64,000 nt of DNA from positions 12,799,001 to 12,863,000 of the forward strand of contig NC_056425.1 in NCBI RefSeq assembly GCF_905147365.1. Direction: 5' to 3'. The notes below the pieces were generated by a model. It saw only the letters and a program-made list of their open reading frames with translations, did not search any database and had not been told where the DNA came from. A program made the position numbers and the translations under genes. This document shows, piece after piece, positions 21,969 to 33,521 of this stretch; positions within the stretch are counted from its first letter, which is position 1, and every line of letters begins with the position of its first letter. The stretch comes from Aricia agestis (lineage: Eukaryota; Arthropoda; Insecta; Lepidoptera; Lycaenidae).

Positions 21969-23696
21969 GTCATCGACTATTGATACAGATTGTTTAGTGT
22001 TTACACACCAGGCGGATACGACGTCGTGGGAAACATTGAATGTTAATTAATTCAAAATTGACACAGCGGTAAAGAGTCGACCTACTTCGAACGCTGTTGA
22101 CATACAACGGACCCGATTTACATCGTGAACTAACTTGGTACACTAATTGGTAATGAGAATCATTCGGCATTAATGGGCCGACTGAAAACGGTCATCGTCT
22201 CACAGAAAGCAGCGTAAAACAACGCGTTGTGTTCTGCAGAATGAAAAGCTAATAGTCACAAAAGATCCTAGAGTTGCAGTGACGTCTCGTGCGCCAATAA
22301 CCTGCCTTCGAAGAGGAAAAACATACTTACGTAACTGTTGCTTACCATCACCATCAGTAACGTCTGATTAACAAAAAAAATGGAACAGGAACCACATTTG
22401 AAATTACATTTCATTGCGGCTATCTTATAAACATATTTTTTCGAATTAACAAAATTGCCAACCTTAATCTTGGCTATACCGAAATGCTAGCAAACTCGTA
22501 GACCAATTCTATCAAAACTAGAGCAAACATTTTCTCACAATTATAAATATCTTCCTCTAAACTAAATCGTAAAAGCTTTTGAATCATTATATTAAATACA
22601 CGTTAGAGGATCATTCATCACGCCAGCGGGGGTTACATCATTTATTAATGTCGTTGTAATGATAACTTTAAACTATTGTTATTTATTAATTGGGTAGCGT
22701 TCGGGTCCATGCCCACTGGCCGAAACATTCCAGGCCTAAATTGCGACACTGTTAATTGGACGCTGTTAAGCATTCGTGTACTAATCCACACAAAAACTAC
22801 GTATTGAGTTATGAATGCAGTTATGTTCTTTAGATGATTTAGAACAAGACTGCATTCAAAATTTAACGACAAAAAAAGTTGTGGGTTAGGACACTAATGC
22901 TTAACAGCGACCAATTAGAGTTAAGACATATTATAATATGTACAATCTCTATTTAGCTTCTTAGTTTTGGGAAGAACTAATGCTGTAAGAGCTGCTAAGA
23001 CTAAGTTATATCATAAAGTCCTGAACGATGTCTCTTGAAAACCATGAAGAGCTGCCATCAAAAATTCTAAGACTTCATAAGCTTGGCTGATCCCTTAGTC
23101 TTAGTATATGGAACAGTGGTATGGAACTGAGGATCTGCATGTGGTGGACTATAGCCTATAATGCCTTGTGAAATCAAGTTAAACAAGATATGTTTCCAAT
23201 CCACTTTATTCTTATTCCACAATATAGTAAATTTATAATACACAAGAACTTCACTCAATTTTCCGGCACAGGTTCCACTAGCCAAGAGATGTGAACGAAG
23301 AGTCCCGTCTGAATGCGATGTCGACCTTATATAGAGTTCCCCTACCAGCCTCTATGAAATTAGAGGTTGGTATGTATGACAAGTCCCGACTACAAATCTG
23401 GTTTTATGAATAACACCAGATGGCGTGGTTGATATTATGATTGTTACAGCCTATATTTTTATTTGCCATTTAGGCCTATTTGCGTATCACGCTAGCATAT
23501 TGTAAATAGATGTAGTGCAACAAAATAGGGCGTTATCTAAGAGTGGGGTACCGTATCAGGGCAGATACCGGTGTTTGTGCTAGATAACCCGATATTTGAG
23601 CAATCGATAAACTGTGCCTGACTGCCTGAGCTGCAGAGCTGAACCGAATGTTTCAAACTAGTTGATATCCGCAATTCTGATGCTCAGAAATCAGTT
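21969..23696. other. intronic, nothing recognised
   Basis: Short ORFs at 22645-22872 and 23067-23285 have no domain. No repeat boundary could be supported. Confidence 0.4.
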
Positions 23697-23825
23697 TATT
23701 GCGGAGAACCGTACATTTTGCCGTATCGTAAACTATCTTTTGTACTTTCCCGGGTCCTAAAGCATTTATACCAAATTTCATTTACACCGGTTTAGTATTT
23801 TAACCGTTAAGAAGTAACATACATA
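23697..23825 (+). mobile_element. diverged copy of the GTACATTTTTCCGGG dispersed repeat
   Basis: GCGGAGAACCGTACATTTTG, TTTCCCGGGTCCTAAAGC, ACCAAATTTCAT and AACCGTTAAGAAGTAAC follow the order of the better copies at 29120-29340, 48893-49150 and 60648-60830. Confidence 0.6.
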
Positions 23826-24381
23826 ATTTTAAATAAATATATGACTTATATGAGTTTCTGATTATGTATTCTGATTTTTAATTTCCGGACAAAATCTACA
23901 CGAACAGACTTTCGGACACGATTCGAAATGCGCGACCTAAACTTGCCTAGTGGCTACATTTTACATATTTTTTCGCATGGACTTGGCCTTTTTTTACAAT
24001 CAACATTTTTTTTTCCACCATGTCTCTAAGATGATGTATCATGTAGGAGACTTTTTGAAGGCTTTTACTAGAACCAAGATGTAGGGTCAAAACCATTAGA
24101 CTCATTACTGCTCGGAACGGAAGCGTTTACGTATACAATGGATGACGCACCGGCTAGGGGTCAAAGTATTTGACTAGCAAATTACTGCCACTTTACTCGT
24201 ATCTCTCATCTGAGGGGCCCGCGCGGGCAGTCCGTTTTAGGATTATAGACCATAAAGTTTTTTCGACGAATTTAAACAAAGGACGTCAAATAAGTTAGTT
24301 TTTTTTTTAAATTATGAGTCGATGACTTTAGCGGCATTGTACACGTTTTTTGGGGTGGGTGAAAACTGAAAAGTTTTATGC

Positions 24382-24960
24382 TGGCACTTCACATGGCTAT
24401 TTGTATTTGCTATTGGATATTTGTTGTATTTGGCAACATTATTGACGAATACGCAAACAAGCAAATAAAGACAAATACGACCTTCCACACATGGCCGTCA
24501 AATAGCGAACAACATTAGATTCCGAATTTTTAAATCAGGTTTGTGTTCACCAATACAATGTCGGAACTCGGATGTCAGTTATAGACTTCGAATATTTATT
24601 ACAAAAAATTGGACCACTAATCTCCAAACAGGATACAAAATGTTGTTTTCCGCTGTTTTCGCCTCACGATAAAACACTGAAAATGCCTGAAAAATTGCTG
24701 AAAATCACCTGAAATCTGAATATATATACTGTCTGTTGTCAAGTTGACAGCACCGGTTTATTTGTGTACTTGCCTATTGGCTCTTTGACTCTTTTGATGT
24801 GCGTCAAAAACCGACAAAGGTACGGATACGTGTTTTTGGTATTGGTCATATTTGTCAAATAGGCCAATAAGGCCAATACTTTGTCAAACATACAGTCTAC
24901 ACATGGTAATTGTTTGGCGTATACATCAAATACGCAAATACAAATAGCCATGTGAAGCCA
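24382..24960. mobile_element. 579-bp inverted-repeat DNA element
   Basis: Left terminus TGGCACTTCACATGGCTATT then TGTATTTGC; right terminus GCAAATACAAATAGCCATGT then GAAGCCA. They are inverse repeats over about 27 bp apart from a 2-bp indel. Shorter words of the same kind (ACACATGGCCGTCAAAT, ACACATGGTAATTGTTTGG) recur inside near each end. No transposase ORF. Confidence 0.75.
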
Positions 24961-24971
24961 TAACCATTAAA

Positions 24972-24997
24972 CTCGAGTCGAGTCGAGTCGAGTCAGG
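24972..24997. repeat. (GAGTC)n pentanucleotide repeat
   Basis: About four to five units of CGAGT immediately after the DNA element. Confidence 0.85.
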
Positions 24998-26097
24998 TCA
25001 CTCCATAAAAAGATCGGTGCGGAGAGTGGCATAGGAGAGGAAGTAATAATAATATATCTCCCCTTTTACCGCAGGCTGAAATGCATGCCTGTTGTGCTGT
25101 TTCGTTTTCGCTTCTGCCGGCATTCCCAAATTATTGCAACTCTTTGTTTTTGTTGGGGTTATATTTTAGTTATCGCGACATCGACATTCATGATTCAACA
25201 TAAAAAATCGCTTATTTACGATTCGATTGTTACTAAAAACGCTTTGTAAACCGAAAAGACGCGTGGACATACAAAAAATCATCCATTGTTGCAATAACAC
25301 CCACGAGCGAAAACTGTAACTCATATGCAATTTACAAAAACCACCTCTAATTGTGCGCAGTCGGTAAAGCTATCAAGCTATAAATATGGAGAGCCAGCCG
25401 CAACAATCATGTGTAATTTTGAGCAATAACTTGTATCAATATTAAATAAATTGCTGTTACCTGCCCTACGACGCCATCTTGGTTTTGGTTGATGACTTAT
25501 TGTTGCGCGCGCGCTTTCATGTTGCCGGGGCGATAAAAAATATAAATTGTTTAGGCGGTCCTAACAAAACAGTTTCTTTATTTTAGAGATTTCTTCAAGA
25601 GACAAGGTTTTATAGCTCGTGAGGTGCTGGCCTGGAGATTGAGAAGCTAAAGCGTCATTTTAATAAGAAATATCTTACTTAAGCTTGTTATATTTAAAAA
25701 AAGACAATATCTTTAATAAAACTATGTATGAATTCATTTAGTTTGTCTCGCTAAAACTCGAGAACGCGAATGGCTCAAGTCTCAACCGATTCGGCTAATT
25801 TTAGTGTTGAAATTTTCGTAGAACTCCAAAAAAGGGTGATCTGTCATCTAGTTATTTATTTAAATAACAAATCTTGGCTTATTAACTTGTAAATATTTTA
25901 TTCCTATAAGTAAAAAATATTACGCAGGCGATGCGGGTTGCGACTTGCGGCACATAACTAATAACTATTCAAAGTCTGCTGTCTTTATTTATCGTGTGAC
26001 GCTGTGTGACGCTTCTAATTTGCCAGACAAGGACAAGCCAACCTTATAAATACTTTTACAAGGGGGTTAAAAGTCTTCAAAGTCCTTGTTCAAAGCT
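24998..26097. other. intronic, nothing recognised
   Basis: AT-rich; no gene or repeat boundary I can defend. Confidence 0.4.
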
Positions 26098-26156
26098 GGA
26101 TTATGGTAGAGAATAACAAGGCAGGACTCCTGCCTTGTTATTCTCTACCATAATCC
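26098..26156. repeat. perfect 59-bp palindrome (29-bp arms, 1-nt centre)
   Basis: Arm 26098-26126 (GGATTATGGTAGAGAATAAC...) is the exact reverse complement of 26128-26156, with a single C between. A further CTCCTGCCGCAGGAG palindrome follows at 26166-26180. I see no transposon ends. Confidence 0.95.
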
Positions 26157-26180
26157 AAATTTGTACTCCTGCCGCAGGAG

Positions 26181-27624
26181 CACTTTGACATTTTACATTA
26201 TAAAGTTTTGTGCCTACTGCCTAGCCGTTTGGACTTATAATACGACGCATTGCAATAAAAAACCCTAAGACGCTTGGCACCTGGCGCGACTTGGCAAGGG
26301 TCTCCGAGGCCGTGCCAATATGTACACAGTGATTTGGCAGCCTCGTCCACACCAGGGAAGGGTTTATGTTTCCTTTGGCAGGATATTGGACAAACGGAAA
26401 TATACTTTAATGGTTCGATAACTAATAACGCTATACGATGAGTTACAATACTATATTCAACTATATTGTAAAGTCCAAACGCCATGCACAAGAAAAATAT
26501 ATTATTATGCATAATAAGGATGTCAAAATTTGTATGACATTCTGTTCCTTTTTCGTTCAATATGACCTATTTCATAGACCATAATAGGTAATTTGCTGAC
26601 CCGGCTAAAGTTGTTTTTCCGCACACGTCATATTACGCACATAAACCTTCCTCATAAATCGCTCTATCTCCTAAAAAACCACATCAAAATCGGTTGTATG
26701 TTCTAAAGATCTAAGCGCATGTAGAGACACTTCTTTTTTTAAATATTATGTAGAGATGGGCATCGAAATTAAAACATAATAAATAGGTACTTTAAGGTAA
26801 TGCTCAGTTTTCATTAAAACATCGAATAAATAATGTGGCGCATTTTTAAATCGACAAGAGTAATATGTTGGAAATATGGCGGCCATGTGGACACCGCGGG
26901 GAATGCCATCAATTTGTCTTATATTGACCGGAGAAAATAGCAATTGGCTTCTTTGTTCTTCGAAATAGCCATTTTTAGGGTTCCGTACCCAATACCTATT
27001 ATAAACTTCGCTCTCTGTTTGTCTGTCCGTCTAGCTGTGCCTCAAGGGCCGCGATAGCTAGAACGTTTAAAAACAAATAAATAATGCTACAAAGTCGAAT
27101 TTATAACAGATAAAGTCCTTTAATTAGATTTTTAAAAAAAACACCTCTGTTTTTGTCGGGGGTTAATATTTTCTAAAAAAAACGTAATTTTACCCTTATT
27201 TTGCTCTATACTGAACTTAATTTGCTCTGTATGGAACTCTACATGCGCGACTCCGACTCGAATTGGCAGATTTTATTATTATCTTCCGCATGTACTAAAT
27301 TGCTATCACAGCTACATACCGAAAGAAACAAATGCGATCTAGATTAATAGATTTATTACAACCTTAGTGTAGTTACAAACGAAATAAATCCTGAAACCGC
27401 AGAGGCAATTATTAGAACGATCTGCAGGTTCCAAGTGCTAGGAAACATGCAAGGTTTTCTGGGTCAAAGTTCAAAGCTATTTCGAGAAATAAAGGCAGAC
27501 GAATTTATAAAGACTATGAAAAATCACTAAGCTATTTAACTTACTTACTTTTATCTCAAGAAACGTACTGTTTCCTTTGGAGAAGAAAGAGAACTAGCTG
27601 AGAAACTGATTAATAGAAGGGTGG
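26181..27624. other. intronic; one dispersed-repeat end
   Basis: About 26975-27060 (TTAGGGTTCCGTACCCAATA, CTCTCTGTTTGTCTGTCCGT) resembles a common dispersed repeat but only this piece is seen. A 120-codon minus-strand ORF (26198-26560) has no domain I recognise and no codon-use support. Confidence 0.4.
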
Positions 27625-27888
27625 ACCTACATGATTTGGTCAGGTTATACCAAGTCAATGTTAATCGCTATGTGTTTTGGACTTGACATAGCACGTCCAG
27701 ATTCTGCTTGTAAATAAACTTTTCTGTATACCCCATGCCTTAGGCTTGTCTGGAGCACCTACATGATTTGGTCAGGTTATACCAAGTCAATGTTAATCGC
27801 TATGTGTTTTGGACTTGACATAGCACGTCCAGATTCTGCTTGTAAATAAACTTTTCTGTATACCCCATGCCTTAGGCTTGTCTGGAGC
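27625..27888. repeat. exact tandem duplication, 2 x 132 bp
   Basis: 27625-27756 and 27757-27888 read identically, starting ACCTACATGATTTGGTCAGG and ending GGCTTGTCTGGAGC. The 5' part of each unit (and the bases from about 27600) is a fragment of the TACTATCAG MITE (GGACCTACATGATTTGGTCA, GTCAATGTTAATCG). Confidence 0.93.
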
Positions 27889-29112
27889 ACTCTCAACCTG
27901 CTCTACTCTACAAAAATTCTACCCCATTATGTTTTGATGACAATTGACAAATATATTACGTCAAGCTCATGTTGATGATGATGATGATAAAATATGATTA
28001 CGCACTGGATTCGTGACGACTGACGACTCTGTCTCGTAATTATCGTGATCGTATCAGAGTCATTACCGCCTGTCGCGTGCTGTCGCCTCGTTTTTTGCCT
28101 TCGACAGCCTTGATACAGACGTATTCCTTTTCTAAAACGCGTTTTAGTGTTGACAGAGCATAAAATAACATGATTTCTAGGATGGAAAAGGAATGAATGT
28201 TACTTTTTTTAAAATAAAGAATTTTTTTATTTTTTATTATTAAAAGTTCTTAAAGTAAAAGTAAAAGATCAAAAACAATCTTCGTACAGAATCCTTATCG
28301 AGTATCATTATTAATCAATGCGATGGACTAGACACAAAAAACGTGCTAATTACGGTGGCCCTAAAATAAATCGAAAAAAGGCATCGGGTATTAGACCCCT
28401 GCATCGCGGTGGATACAACCGAAAATAAATTCTATTCCGCGTGTGGTAGAGTTTAAAATTGTATACGTTTATACCCCCTCGGGTGCGTTTTTATTTGATT
28501 TTTTGTGTATCTACCTGCAACGCGGGCCGGGGCACATGTGCACACATTTTGACGACTGCAGCGACGCCAAGTTTTGTATTCCGGCGTATCTTGTCCGGCC
28601 TACATTTTTAGTATGATGGCATACATATTACGCAATATTTCTTGAATTTTAGTTTTTATGTAGCTCTACCTAGCTCTACATTTTTACTTCATAGTCAAAA
28701 TGTCTTGAAATGGCTAGTTCGTGTTGGCGTTGGCGAGAGCTCTACCATCTCTATCGTTCCATCAGATTTTATCCAGGTTATTTATAAAATATAAATACGT
28801 TTGACCAGTTTTATCAATAGGCGCCAGCAACCTTGAAAACGAAGCCTAAATTCTTACGAACTTCTTTGTTTCCCGAGAAGGGTGATATCCTGTAAGACGA
28901 AACTCGATGAGTAATGACATGTCACCTGTCAGTCTCCATCGAGGTGCATGCAACCCGATCTATCTGCGTGTGGGCCAAACTAGTCCCTAAATAGTCCTTG
29001 CACACGCACAGTGCACACCCTTACTGAAGCGAATGATTTGTGAAAGCGACAAAGTTTTTCGACACGGATGGTACCTATATGGTATAATATTAAAGTATAC
29101 TTATCTAGTTTA
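27889..29112. other. intronic; two GC-richer blocks, possible regulatory DNA
   Basis: 27965-27990 is a GAT trinucleotide run. 28010-28130 and 28380-28600 are less AT-rich than their surroundings, repeat-free as far as I can see, and without ORFs. They could be conserved non-coding elements; conservation was not tested. Confidence 0.3.
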
Positions 29113-29340
29113 GATGTCGCCCCCGCAACTGCGTTGGACTAAAATTCGTTTATCACGCGGAACCGTACATTTTTCCTGGATAAAAAGTATCCACTGTCCT
29201 CTCGTGGGATTCGAAGTATCTCCATTCTCCATATACGAAGCAAAATCGCTTCAGCGGTTTGGGCGTGAAGAGGTAACAAACAGACAGACAAACTTTCGCC
29301 TTCATAATACATATTATATTTGTATGGATTGGACAATGTC
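29113..29340 (+). mobile_element. GTACATTTTTCCGGG dispersed repeat (SINE/MITE-like), near-complete copy
   Basis: CGCAACTGCGTTGGACTAAA, CACGCGGAACCGTACATTTT, ATAAAAAGTATCCACTGTCC, CGCTTCAGCGGTTTGGGCGT, then AGACAGACAAACTTTCG. At least six other copies on both strands in the window. The 93-codon ORF over it is a by-product. Confidence 0.8.
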
Positions 29341-30352
29341 ACGATCTTTGAGATTCATTCGTCTCAAATTCTTCTTTAATACCCAAATAGATTAGGAAAC
29401 GAATCGCCTAATACGCGTTAATCGCCACCCATGGATTTGCAATTCGCAACACCAAAAGAGTTAATTTGTCTTCTTTTCTTCTTTCTCCTCTTGTGTTACT
29501 GGTGTTGGTCCTTCGACTACTCTTGGTAACGTGGCACTGGCATGGGGTTTTCAACCACTCTTGGACCACCTGTAACGTTTGTCAAAAAAACCTAAAACTT
29601 GGGAACAAGGGATTTTTGTACAGAAAGACGATGTCAAACTTATTTTACGCTAAGTCGCATAAATATTATTCTATAGCTACTTCGGCCCATACGTATCGTT
29701 TCTCACGTCAAATTCGCTCGATAAGAACTCGCCTCGAATTCACTGGTCACCAGAATAACCGACTGCGTGTATCTAGGTGTAATTAAGTGTTGGACAGATG
29801 CTAACGACTGTTATCAGCTCATCACCCCTGTTACAGACATTCGTGACAACTCCACGTGTAATTGTAGCATAAATGTTAACACGACAGAATTTTAGTTATG
29901 TACTTATGTGGTTTGTTAACAGTCGCGTCACCGGGACCTCACCGACAATTCAAACAAACGTTTAAATAAAATGCCACTTTACGACCAAGACCAGGGATGG
30001 CGATTGGCGAACCAACAGCACGCGTGCCACGCCGCCAGTGGCACGTTACATAAAATTTAAAGCATGCTACTGGTCACAACTAGTATCGAAATATGTAATT
30101 ATTTTACCAACAATGAAGTTTATATGACCCTTTGCATGGTGATTACTGATTAGTGAGGAGCATCAAAGTAGACAAATTTTGAAATACGCACGAAATCACA
30201 AAAAATCTTCAATGACTTCTTCAGAAATATTTTTTTTTGTTGTTCGCGACCTCCCTGTCCTTGGCTTTTATATAAGTTTTGGTCTAGCGACCCCTGCCGC
30301 CGCTGATTTGTAGTGGCGTAGAGCAAAATGAAACCCATAGCCTAGGTTATAT
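29341..30352. other. intronic, nothing recognised
   Basis: Short ORFs (29466-29786, 30150-30338) without domains; no repeat ends supported. Confidence 0.4.
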
Positions 30353-30460
30353 TGCGGGGCTAAAAATATGGTCGCTTTGGAGAATCATATTATGAATCAT
30401 AACATGATTAAATTTTTTAAAAATAGCAAAATTGACACTGTTTGCAGCTCAGATGTCTAA

Positions 30461-30651
30461 GCCCGGCCGCACATTGTCCGAATTCTGATCAAAAACAGTT
30501 GAATTTCGCCGGACCGCCCGCGCCACCCCGCACACTATCCGAAATATCCTTCCGGCGAGTTCGAGCTCACTCGGCTCAGTACAAAATGTAAGAGACAGCG
30601 TGGACGTTCAACTGTTTCTGATCAGAAATTTCGGACAATGTGCGGCCGGGC
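30461..30651. mobile_element. 191-bp nested fold-back MITE with TAA target duplication
   Basis: TAA on both sides (30458-30460 and 30652-30654). Ends GCCCGGCCGCACATTGTCCG and CGGACAATGTGCGGCCGGGC are exact inverted repeats, with the inverted similarity going on through CTGATCA-AAACAGTTGAA. A 3-bp TWA duplication is typical of PIF/Harbinger elements. Confidence 0.88.
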
Positions 30652-30716
30652 TAAATTCGTACTAATTTGACATTCGTGAGTTTGACAGTTGACGATTTAT
30701 TTTGTGAATTGATTAA

Positions 30717-30809
30717 AAGGGCCACATAAGTATTTTCGGCCGTCAACACCGAGTGTGAACCAATCAGTGAAGCCAATGGTGCACGGCAGTCCTGCCGTGA
30801 ATGGACCCT
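30717..30809. mobile_element. about 93-bp nested MITE with TTAA duplication
   Basis: TTAA lies at 30713-30716 and 30810-30813. Ends AAGGGCCACATAAG and GAATGGACCCT form a short imperfect inverted repeat. It interrupts the block that in sister copies reads GATTGAGAGGAATTGC. TTAA targeting suggests a piggyBac-type element. Confidence 0.7.
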
Positions 30810-30849
30810 TTAAGAGGAATTGCTAAATGTGACCATTTTAGCCTCGCTG

Positions 30850-31545
30850 ATCATACTCAATAGTCAACACTCATACGGCCTTACGCAGTGTGTCTTACAA
30901 AATAAGTCGAGCCAAAGAATAATAAATTGCTAGTTGATGTAACGTAAGTAGAGCTTCTATAGAATTCCTAGGATTCTAGTAGAAGCTCTTTAGCTAATAC
31001 ATATTTTGTAGGGATACAAAGTTATTGTGTTGAAAAAGATGTTTCCATCTGTCAATAATTCGTCGATTAAATCCTCCTTTAACATAAACTTTTTGTATTG
31101 ACCTAGATCCAAATAAGGCAGCCATAAATTCAACTCTATATTCATATAAATAAGATATAGAATTTAATAGCTCAATTTTCATGAATACGATTAACTTATT
31201 GAATAGTCATGATTACCTAATCGTGATTCGTCCGTTTCGGTTCATTCTAATTTCAAATTGACGCGCCTTTGATGCGTCGCTTTCTCCAAGAGGAGAACAA
31301 TAGTCTATGGTCTTAAGTTATGGTTTTTAAAAAATTGGACCACCAAGACGTTATGAAAATCCTTAAAAATCATAAGGAATCAAAGATTGATAGAATCAAT
31401 GAACTGCTGAGTCGTAGTTTAACAGATCTGGGATATTGTTTAGTTTTCATGTAATCTTTTGTTCGTTATGGCTACTCTACATCTCAAATGCCCGGTTTGT
31501 GAGGATTTTGACAGGAGTTTATCTACTCAACGGCGTTATTGATTG
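30850..31545. other. intronic, nothing recognised
   Basis: A short hairpin AGAGCTTCTATAGAATTCCT / AGGATTCTAGTAGAAGCTCT lies at about 30950-30988. Nothing else supportable. Confidence 0.4.
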
Positions 31546-31732
31546 GCAATTCCTCTCAATCAATTCAGCAAATGAATTGTCATAACTGTCAAACTGACGA
31601 ATGTCAAATTAGTACGAATTAGATATACAAGACATGAATTGCAAGCAGAATGACCATTTTGCGATTGTAAAAAAATGAATCATATTATGATTCATAATAT
31701 GATTCCACGACGCGACCATTTTAGCCCCGCTG
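31546..31732 (+). mobile_element. CAGCGGGGCTAAAATGGTC-family MITE, copy C (left end truncated)
   Basis: Starts within GCAATTCCTCTCAATCAATT and runs to CGACCATTTTAGCCCCGCTG, colinear with copy B at 33249-33453. Confidence 0.8.
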
Positions 31733-32349
31733 GACATAAGATAATAATCTCGCTAGCTCTGTTTTCATGCGGCCAATCTTGGATGGGCCAATGCAAGTTA
31801 TTCTGGACTTGAAGAGTATATTCGTCTATGATCTTCCATCTGTGAAAACTTTAAATTGGTCTTCTTGTTTTGTGTTGAGACTCTATATAGGTATTGTATG
31901 TCATTGTCCATGGTTTGCCACCTATATTTCCTGCATAGTCCCTACTCCCCATAAACTTATAATATACTGTCTACTCCCTTTATTGAGTATAGACATTATA
32001 GACAGCTTAATTCATAAGAAATCCGTCTATGGAACATCCAATTCAAAACTGAAACGGAAACTAGCACTTGATATGCGTTTTTGAGATCTCACACTGTTCC
32101 TCTTAATTCAAGTGGTCTACGTTCATTTTCGCAGCTGGAGATACTTACTCCAATAATATTACATTGAGGGTTGTTGGTTTTATCAAAAACTAGTTTAACG
32201 AAGTTTTATATACATAATAGTAGCCGTAATATTGTTCTTGGTATTTTGTAACATTGGGTATGTTCCAAAACTAACAGTATAACCAGTGCGATTTGACGAG
32301 ATTTGATTGGCTTCCAACTGAAGTTCCAAGACATTGATCAGATCACTGA
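31733..32349. other. intronic, nothing recognised
   Basis: A 105-codon ORF (31767-32084) has no recognisable domain. Confidence 0.4.
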
Positions 32350-32515
32350 GGCCGGTATAACTAGTCAGTACTCAAGATGCATCTCGGTCTCAAGACACGG
32401 TTCAGGCTCTGTGATTGGTTGGCTGTCAAAATTTGGACCAATCACAGAGCCGAACCGCGTCTTGAGACTGAGTCGCATCTTAAGTACTGACTATTTATAC
32501 CGGCCTAAGTTTGCG
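32350..32515. mobile_element. fold-back MITE (GGCCGGTATAAATAGTCAGTACT family), copy 1
   Basis: Left GGCCGGTATAACTAGTCAGT, right ACTGACTATTTATACCGGCC. Arms extend through ATCTCGGTCTCAAGACACGG to AGGCTCTGTGATTGGT, about 75 bp each, leaving a tiny loop. Flanked by TGA and TAA, so a 3-bp TNA target is possible. Confidence 0.85.
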
Positions 32516-32636
32516 CTGGCCAGTGCACTGGGACGAGCAAGGAACGCCCCCTTTTTTTAATAACATGCTCTTAAGTATGTAGAGCTTTTCTGTTACTTTT
32601 GAGGACTTTATCCTTCGTACTTCTATACCATTATCA

Positions 32637-32860
32637 TATTCCATACTAATATTATAAATGCGAAAGTTTGTCTGTCTGTGTGTTACCTCTTCACGCTCAA
32701 ACCGCTGAACCGATTTTGCTGAAATTTGGCATGAAGATACTTTGAGTCCCGGACAAAGACATAGGCTACTTTTTGTCCCGGAAAAATGTACGGTTCCCGC
32801 GCGATAAACGCGTTTTGGCGCAACTGAGTTGCGGGCATCATCTACTATTAAATATTAACT
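32637..32860 (-). mobile_element. GTACATTTTTCCGGG dispersed repeat, minus-strand copy
   Basis: CCATACTAATATTATAAATG, TCACGCTCAAACCGCTGAAC, ACTTTGAGTCCCGGACAAAG, then AAATGTACGGTTCCCGCGCG and GCAACTGAGTTGCGGGC. One of the most complete copies. Confidence 0.85.
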
Positions 32861-33248
32861 TATATTACTTATATTAACTTTATATGTATATGCATAGTCT
32901 CTGTAATCATCATAATATTAATACGCGAACGAAAAACTTTGTAACCCTTTTTACGAAAAATGGGGAAACGTAGGTGCATGAAATTTTGCACAGTTATAGT
33001 TTATATGGTGAAGGAGTGCATCGAACTAATATTATTTTGAAATTATGCTTTTATCATACATTTTTTTAACAAATAAAACATTACACACACACATGAGAAG
33101 TGACAGATTTTTGAGTGACAAGCCTATACATACGAATTATACTCTTTTATTTATGGTTGAAGTCTGTTGACAACAAGTTGACAAATTGAAAATGGATTAT
33201 AGTTTTTTTTTTTTTGGTTTTTGGTTTCTCTGGAAGCCACATAAAAAC
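32861..33248. other. intronic, nothing recognised
   Basis: AT-rich, with a T run at 33202-33215. Confidence 0.4.
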
Positions 33249-33453
33249 GGCGGGCCTAAAATGGTCACATTTAGCAATTCCTCTCAATCAATTCAGCAAA
33301 TGAATTGTCAAAACTGTCAAACTGACAAATGTCAAATCAGTACAAAAATACAGAAATGAATTGCAAGCAGAGTTGCATTTTGCGATTTTCGAAAAATGAA
33401 TCATATTATGATTCATATCATGATTCTTCAAAGCTACCATTTTAGCCCAGCTG
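33249..33453 (+). mobile_element. CAGCGGGGCTAAAATGGTC-family MITE, copy B (uninterrupted)
   Basis: Ends GGCGGGCCTAAAATGGTCAC and CTACCATTTTAGCCCAGCTG. The reference for the pre-insertion state of copy A. Confidence 0.82.
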
Positions 33454-33497
33454 ATGTCTATTCGCTATTATTCTGTTCTCTATTTTATGATACTCAT

Positions 33498-33521
33498 TAC
33501 TTTATTTTGTTTCAGGTAAGT
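33498..33521 (+). promoter_or_regulatory. candidate recursive-splicing (ratcheting) site 1
   Basis: TTATTTTGTTTCAG is followed without a gap by GTAAGT (AG at 33514-33515, GT at 33516-33517). This is a pyrimidine-rich 3' splice site fused to a consensus 5' splice site, on the strand of the ZSWIM gene and 21.0 kb after its exon 1 donor. In Drosophila, (Y)nNCAG|GTAAGT sites in long introns act as zero-length exons. If the site were retained as an exon, the frame from exon 1 (phase 1) meets a TAA within 20 nt. Confidence 0.55.

Larger units (their letters stand above)
30353..30849 (-). mobile_element. CAGCGGGGCTAAAATGGTC-family MITE carrying two nested insertions (copy A)
   Basis: Ends GCGGGGCTAAAA-ATGGTCGC and GTGACCATTTTAGCCTCGCTG are inverted repeats. 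The interior matches, in reverse orientation, copies at 31546-31732 and 33249-33453 (GAATCATATTATGAATCAT, TGACAGTT, AGAGGAATTGCTAAATGTGA). Relative to those, this copy has extra DNA at 30461-30651 and about 30717-30809, each with its own ends and target duplication. Confidence 0.82.

Noticed and set aside
26198..26560. 120-codon minus-strand ORF as a gene
   Set aside because: No domain, AT-rich background, no splice or promoter context; I could not support it.
27965..27988. GAT repeat and other direct repeats as a CRISPR array
   Set aside because: Simple trinucleotide repeat without spacers, in a eukaryotic genome.
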